Origin: Marthasterias glacialis
Lineage: Eukaryota > Echinodermata > Asteroidea > Forcipulatida > Asteriidae
Reading direction: 5' to 3'
DNA: 64,000 nucleotides
Assembly (NCBI GenBank): GCA_911728455.2
Contig: OU452227.1
Coordinates: forward strand, 22,693,414-22,757,413
The position numbers and the translations under genes were made by a program. Below are positions 59,385-64,000 of the stretch, piece by piece. Within the stretch, counting starts at the first letter, position 1; the number at the start of each line of letters is the position of its first letter. Under the pieces are notes generated by a model, which saw nothing but the letters and a program-made list of their open reading frames with translations, did not search any database and was not told the DNA's origin.

Positions 59385-61050
59385 TAGTTTACCAAATATG
59401 CAAAGTTTGGATACCACACAAGGGGAGTATGGGTAGCTCATCACACAAGGGCAGTAAGGGTAGCTCACCGGAAGAGGGAAATATTGGTAGCTCACCAAAC
59501 AAGAAAAGTACAGGGTGGCTCACCACACAAGGGAAGTACGGGGTGGCTCACCACAAGGGAAGTACAGGGTGGCTCACCACACAGGGGCAGTATGGGTAGC
59601 TAACCACACAAGGGGAGTATGGGTAACTCACCACACAAGGGAAGTATGGGAAGATCACCACACAAGGGGTGTAGGGGAAGCTCACCACATAAGTGGAGTA
59701 TGGGTAGCTCACTACACAAGGGGAGTATGGGTAACTCACCACACAAGGGAAGTATGGGAAGCTCACCACACAAGGGGTGTACGGGGAAGCTAACCACATA
59801 AGTGGAGTATGGGTACCTCACCACACAAGGGGAGTATGGGTAGCTCACCACACAAGGGGAGTATGGGTAGCTCAATGTACATGGGGAGTATGGGTAGCTC
59901 ACCACACAAGGGGAGTATGGGTAGCTCACCACACAAGGGGAGTATGGTTAGCTCACCACACATGGGGAGTATGGGTAGCTCACCACACAAGGGGAATATG
60001 GGTAGCTCACCACACAAGGGGAGTATGGGGTAGCTCACTACACAAGGGGAGTATGGGTAGCTCACCACACAAGGGGAGTATGGGTAGCTCACCACACAAG
60101 GGGAGTATGGGTAGCTCACCACACAAGGGGAGTATGGGGTAGCTCACTACACAAGGGGAGTATGGGTAGCTCAATGTACATGGGGAGTATGGGTAGCTCA
60201 CCACACAAGGGGAGTATGGGTAGCTCACCACACAAGGGGAGTATGGTTAGCTCACCACACATGGGGAGTATGGGTAGCTCACCACACAAGGGGAATATGG
60301 GTAGCTCACCACACAAGGGGAGTATGGGGTAGCTCACTACACAAGGGGAGTATGGGTAGCTCACCACACAAGGGGAGTATGGGTAGCTTACCACACAAGG
60401 GGAGTATTGGTAGCTCACCACACAAGGGGAGTATTGGTAGCTCACCACACAAGGGGAGTACGGGTAGCTCACCACACAAGGGGAGTATTGGTAGCTCACC
60501 ACACAAGGGGAGTATGGGTAGCTCACCACACAAAGGGAGTATTGGTAGCTCACCACACAAGGGGAGTATGGGTAGCTCACCTCACAAGGGGAGTATGGGT
60601 AGCTCACCACACAAGGGGAGTATGGGTAGGTCACCACACAAGGGGAGTATGGGTAGCTCACCACACAAGGGGAGTATTGGTAGCTCACCACACAAGGGGA
60701 GTATGGGTAGGTCACCACACAAGGGGAGTATGGGTAGCTCACCACACAAGGGGAGTATGGGGTAGATCACCACACAAGGGGAGTATGGGTAGCTCACCAC
60801 ACAAGGGGAGTATGGGTAGCTCACCACACAAGGGGAGTATTGGTAGCTCACGACACAAGGGGAGTATGGGTAGCTCACCACACAAGGGGAGAATGGGTAG
60901 CTCACCACACAAGGGGAGTATGGGTAGCTCACCACACAAGGGGAGTGTGGGTAGCTCACCACACAAGGGGTGTCTGGGTAGCCCACCATATAAGGAAAGT
61001 AAGGTTAGTTCACCACACAAGGGGAAATGCGGGTTATTCACCATAAAAGT
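59385..61050. repeat. 27-bp minisatellite, about 60 copies
   Basis: Unit ATGGGTAGCTCACCACACAAG followed by GGGAGT. It encodes the nonapeptide MGSSPHKGS, and other frames read VWVAHHTRG, VVSYPYSPC and CGELPILPL. Because 27 is a multiple of three and the unit lacks stops, long frames appear on both strands (up to 229 codons). The unit occasionally gains one G (GGGGTAG), shifting frame. A 299-bp block is repeated at 59871 and 60170. No start context or splice sites support translation. Confidence 0.97.
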
Positions 61051-61114
61051 GGAGTATAGCAATCCAATGTCATCTTTGATATTAAAAGGGCAATAAAATG
61101 AGAGTTGTTCTTAC

Positions 61115-61613
61115 AAAGAAAGTTTAGATGCCAAGCAGAACATGTTTCTCCAGCCCTCAAACCATCAACTCGATAGAGGTCCTCATCATCCACTGGATCC
61201 AGATTCCATTGGCTCAAAAGAAGACATCTCATGGCACCGCTCTTGAAGGTTTCAAACAAACCCCAGTACAAACCTGTTTACTAGAGAACAAAAGAATGAC
61301 GTGACCAACAAAAGGCTAAATGATAAGGGGCCCTCATCCCGACGTCTTGGGAGATCGATCAACACGTTTTAGGGTCCAACTACTCGCTTCCAGCTCATAC
61401 CCTAGTAATTGTGTGCATGCTTCCAAAAACGCTCGCTCTAGCTCGTCAAGTCTTGTAAGGCATTACACTAGTGAAGTAGAACACTAGTGGTGCATTTAAG
61501 TGAACTTCACTAAACAGAGAACATACCTTCCATTGCTCTCAGGCCAGCAGGATCACCACTTATTCCAGGCAGCCGAGGGGGGTCCACCGACAGGCACAGG
61601 TGTTTGCACAACT
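61115..61613 (-). CDS. Two exons of an unrecognised gene (partial)
   Basis: On the minus strand, exon 61613-61527 (after CATCTGCAG, ending GAAG|GTATGT) and exon 61273-61115 (after CTCTAGTAAACAG, ending TTT|GTAAGA) join in phase. The product reads ELCKHLCLSVDPPRLPGISG, then DPAGLRAMEG, LYWGLFETFKSGAMRCLLLS, QWNLDPVDDEDLYRVDGLRA and GETCSAWHLNFL. The phase agreement and the inverted, partly conserved copy at 58676-59120 support a real gene segment. I do not recognise the family. Flanking exons are not evident; the next downstream (leftward) DNA is the minisatellite. The gene may be truncated. Confidence 0.5.
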
Positions 61614-62089
61614 CTGCAGATGGGTTTTCAAGAGGGTTTTTATACATGCATGAAAGAAAAACTCATCAAAATGAGCTACTCATACAAAATGAAGCCATGT
61701 GTTAAGAATTTGTAAGGACAAATACTGGGAAACTAAAAATCAAACAAAGCAAAAATGTGTGGTTTTGTGTTGGAGCTCTAAACAATACCCTCGATATCAT
61801 GCAGAGCAAAACAAATATAAAATAAAAATAACAATTTTGCAAAAAAAAAAACAGAATTGTTTGATGCAATTTTTCTTTATTAGAGTAAAAAGCTTTTACA
61901 ATTTCTGCAATAAAAATGATGAATTCACTCGCAAGCAAACTCATTATTTTATGAGTAGGCCTATCTACTGTTGTAATGGCTTCATTTTAGCAGGAGCAAC
62001 TCATACTTAGATTTAAATAACATTATGTTAAAATCACATTTGGGCATAAACCAAGGGGTGGATGTCTGTTATCAACACAAACAAATGAA
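61614..62089. other. Spacer between gene fragment and second array
   Basis: AT-rich; upstream side of the minus-strand exons. No further exon recognised. Confidence 0.4.
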
Positions 62090-62640
62090 TGTGGGTAGAT
62101 CACCACACAAGGGAAGTAAGGGTAGATCACCACACAAGGGAAGTAGGGGTAGATCACCACACAAGGGGAGTTTGGTAGGTCACCACACAAGGGAGATATG
62201 AGTAATTTACACCACAAGGGGAGTACGGATAGATCACCACACAAGGGAAGTTTGGTACGATCACCACAAAAGGGAAGTATGGGTAAATCACCACACAAGG
62301 GGAGTTTGGTAGGTCACCATACAAGGGGAAGTATGGCTAGATCACACAAGGGAAGTATGGGTAGGTCACCACACAAGGAGTTTGGTAGGTGACCACACAA
62401 AGGAGATATGGGTAATTTACAACACAAGGGTAGTATGGGTAGCTCACCACACAAGGGAAGTTTGGTAAGATCACCACACAAGGGAAGTATGGCTAGATCA
62501 CACAGGGGAAGTATGGGTAGCTCACCACACAAGGAGAGTTTGGTAGGTCACCACACAAGGGAGATATGGGTAATTTACAACACAAGGGGAGTATGGGTAG
62601 ATCACCACACAAGAGGAAGTATGGTTATTTTCCCACAAAA
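62090..62640. repeat. Second array of the 27-bp minisatellite, degenerate
   Basis: About 20 units of GTAGATCACCACACAAGGGA followed by AGTATGG-type spacers, with deletions and variants (TTTGGTAGGTCACC, ATATGGGTAATTTACAACAC). Related to but more varied than 59385-61050. Confidence 0.9.
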
Positions 62641-64000
62641 GTGGAAGTATTTAACATTATAAATAAACTAATTTCAAAGAAAAGTTAGTAGGACTTAAAA
62701 AAAATTGAGACACTTTAAACTACCAAATGTTCACAAATCTAGCTTACTCAACAAGTGTGGAAAATTTAGTCCAGAGCGATAATGTTTCAAGCAGAAAGAT
62801 GTTTTTTTTATACAAAACACTACTATTTTAGTATGAAAACAACCAGGGATTTTTTTTGAACATTTGATCCTTTTGAAGTGTCTTCATTATTTTTTAAGTA
62901 TTTAAACTAAGGCCTATTTCTGGAAATACTCCTGGGCTTCATCGTTGATAGATTGAGGCATCTCTACTGTTGATCAACTGCCACTCTGAATGAAGATCCG
63001 ACACTCTCTGTCTGGATTAGTCTATCTGTAGTGGATGAAACAAGAGAAAAGCAAAATGATTAAACATAATCTGTATAGAGAACAATTAATATAAAGCCAG
63101 ACAAACTGCGTGTACAATCCCGGAATTAAAAAATGAAAAAATAAAATTATACACAGTACTTGGTAAACACCAGAAACCTTTTTTGCATATTAATCAAGTG
63201 GTGCAAATGGCATTCTTAGTATTTTTCCAAATTTATATTTAAATTGACTTAATTCAACCTGTATGAATAACTGAAGTCATGACTTAGTCATCTCTGCAAC
63301 TGATAATCTACAGAGTTATACTTTGTTGGCGTTGCATTTATGCCAGGATGTTTTCGGTTCAATTAATAAATGCTCAGTTGCTGATAACTGTAGGCATCAC
63401 ACATCCACCAACTTCACCTGTCTGTTACATAATGCTTAGTTTTGGTAGACTTTGGTAACCACTCAAATACAAAGCTTTGTGATAGCTTGTTCCCGTTCTG
63501 TAATGTTCGGGCATGTAATGTTCTATTACACTCTTAACCAGTTGGCACAGGCTGACGTGTATCCAAGAAATTATTTTTCGAGCCAGCAAACAGGCGAGCC
63601 AGCAAACAGGCGCTTGTGTAAAATCAGAATACCGGAACAAAGGTTGTCCGGACATTCCAATGCTTAGCGTACACAGACCACACATACGCAGTCTAACACT
63701 TTGTGTCACCCACACACCAAGAAAAAAGGTCTTGAATATTTTGGCATTTTCTGGCTATTGAGAGGTGGTTTTTTGTGTAATCCCGATTCCAGACCTTTGT
63801 CCTTTTGTTCCAAGCACAGGATTACGAGAGAGGACATCGAGAGGTTTCCACCATTATTTATTCATTAGATTTTGATTCAATGGAGGTAAGTCAGAGTGAA
63901 CAGGTAATCCAGCCATGGTTCAATGTTGAGTACCAATCCTATGCTGTAGCTCACAGCCGAGATTTTGCAATTCATAGTGCGTGATTTTGACATTTTCTCG
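62641..64000. other. AT-rich DNA to the right edge
   Basis: No supported gene. A 16-bp direct duplication (GAGCCAGCAAACAGGC, 63580-63611) is visible. A donor-like ATGGAG|GTAAGT occurs near 63881-63892 and could end an exon of a gene whose remainder lies outside the window; not enough to call. Confidence 0.4.

Noticed and set aside
59500-61096. Long open frames up to 229 codons as repeat proteins
   Set aside because: The 27-bp unit is a multiple of three and lacks stops in several frames on both strands, so length alone is not evidence.
59385-62640. CRISPR array
   Set aside because: The repeats are contiguous with no unique spacers, and the DNA is eukaryotic.
62930-63025. Minus-strand exon with acceptor-like CAG sites
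   Set aside because: Every frame stops within about 20 codons and nothing links it to the exons at 61115-61613.

Overview
This window is eukaryotic nuclear DNA. Genes are split by GT-AG introns of 0.5-3 kb, intergenic DNA is AT-rich, and satellites, minisatellites, tRNA-derived SINEs and short fold-back elements are dense. The TIR-domain gene content and the repeat families, such as fold-backs ending in GGGCCCAATTTCATAGAGCTG and its complement, suggest a marine deuterostome, most likely an echinoderm and perhaps a sea star. That identification is an inference from family recognition; no search was possible.

Layout: 1-12023 is a satellite of about 38 head-to-tail copies of a ~317-bp unit, cut by the window edge. 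12660-15830 is a second tandem array of 625-708-bp cassettes carrying splice-site-like signals. 15831-22288 is mostly intergenic with several fold-backs. 22289-34902 (+) is the centrepiece: a 12-exon gene whose exons join in frame into 833 residues, an N-terminal macro-like domain followed by three TIR domains. 38164-43394 (+) is a four-exon paralogue (216 residues) that keeps only the macro-like domain and stops where the first TIR would begin. 43395-48100 is intergenic with low-complexity tracts. 48101-55300 holds a chain of exon-like segments with good splice sites but no continuous frame (candidate lncRNA). 55497-58530 is tandemly duplicated non-coding DNA. 58676-59120 (+) and 61115-61613 (-) are inverted copies of one unrecognised gene, and between them lies a 1.65-kb 27-bp minisatellite. 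A second array of the same unit lies at 62090-62640.

Working hypothesis: TIR domains can cleave NAD+ and make ADP-ribose-type products, and macro domains bind ADP-ribose derivatives. One polypeptide carrying both, beside a stand-alone macro-like paralogue, looks like an animal counterpart of NAD-derived signal making and sensing. TIR2 and TIR3 keep the glutamate at the catalytic position while TIR1 has lost it. The N-terminal fold and any enzyme activity are unproven. No viral or retroviral copy was recognised.
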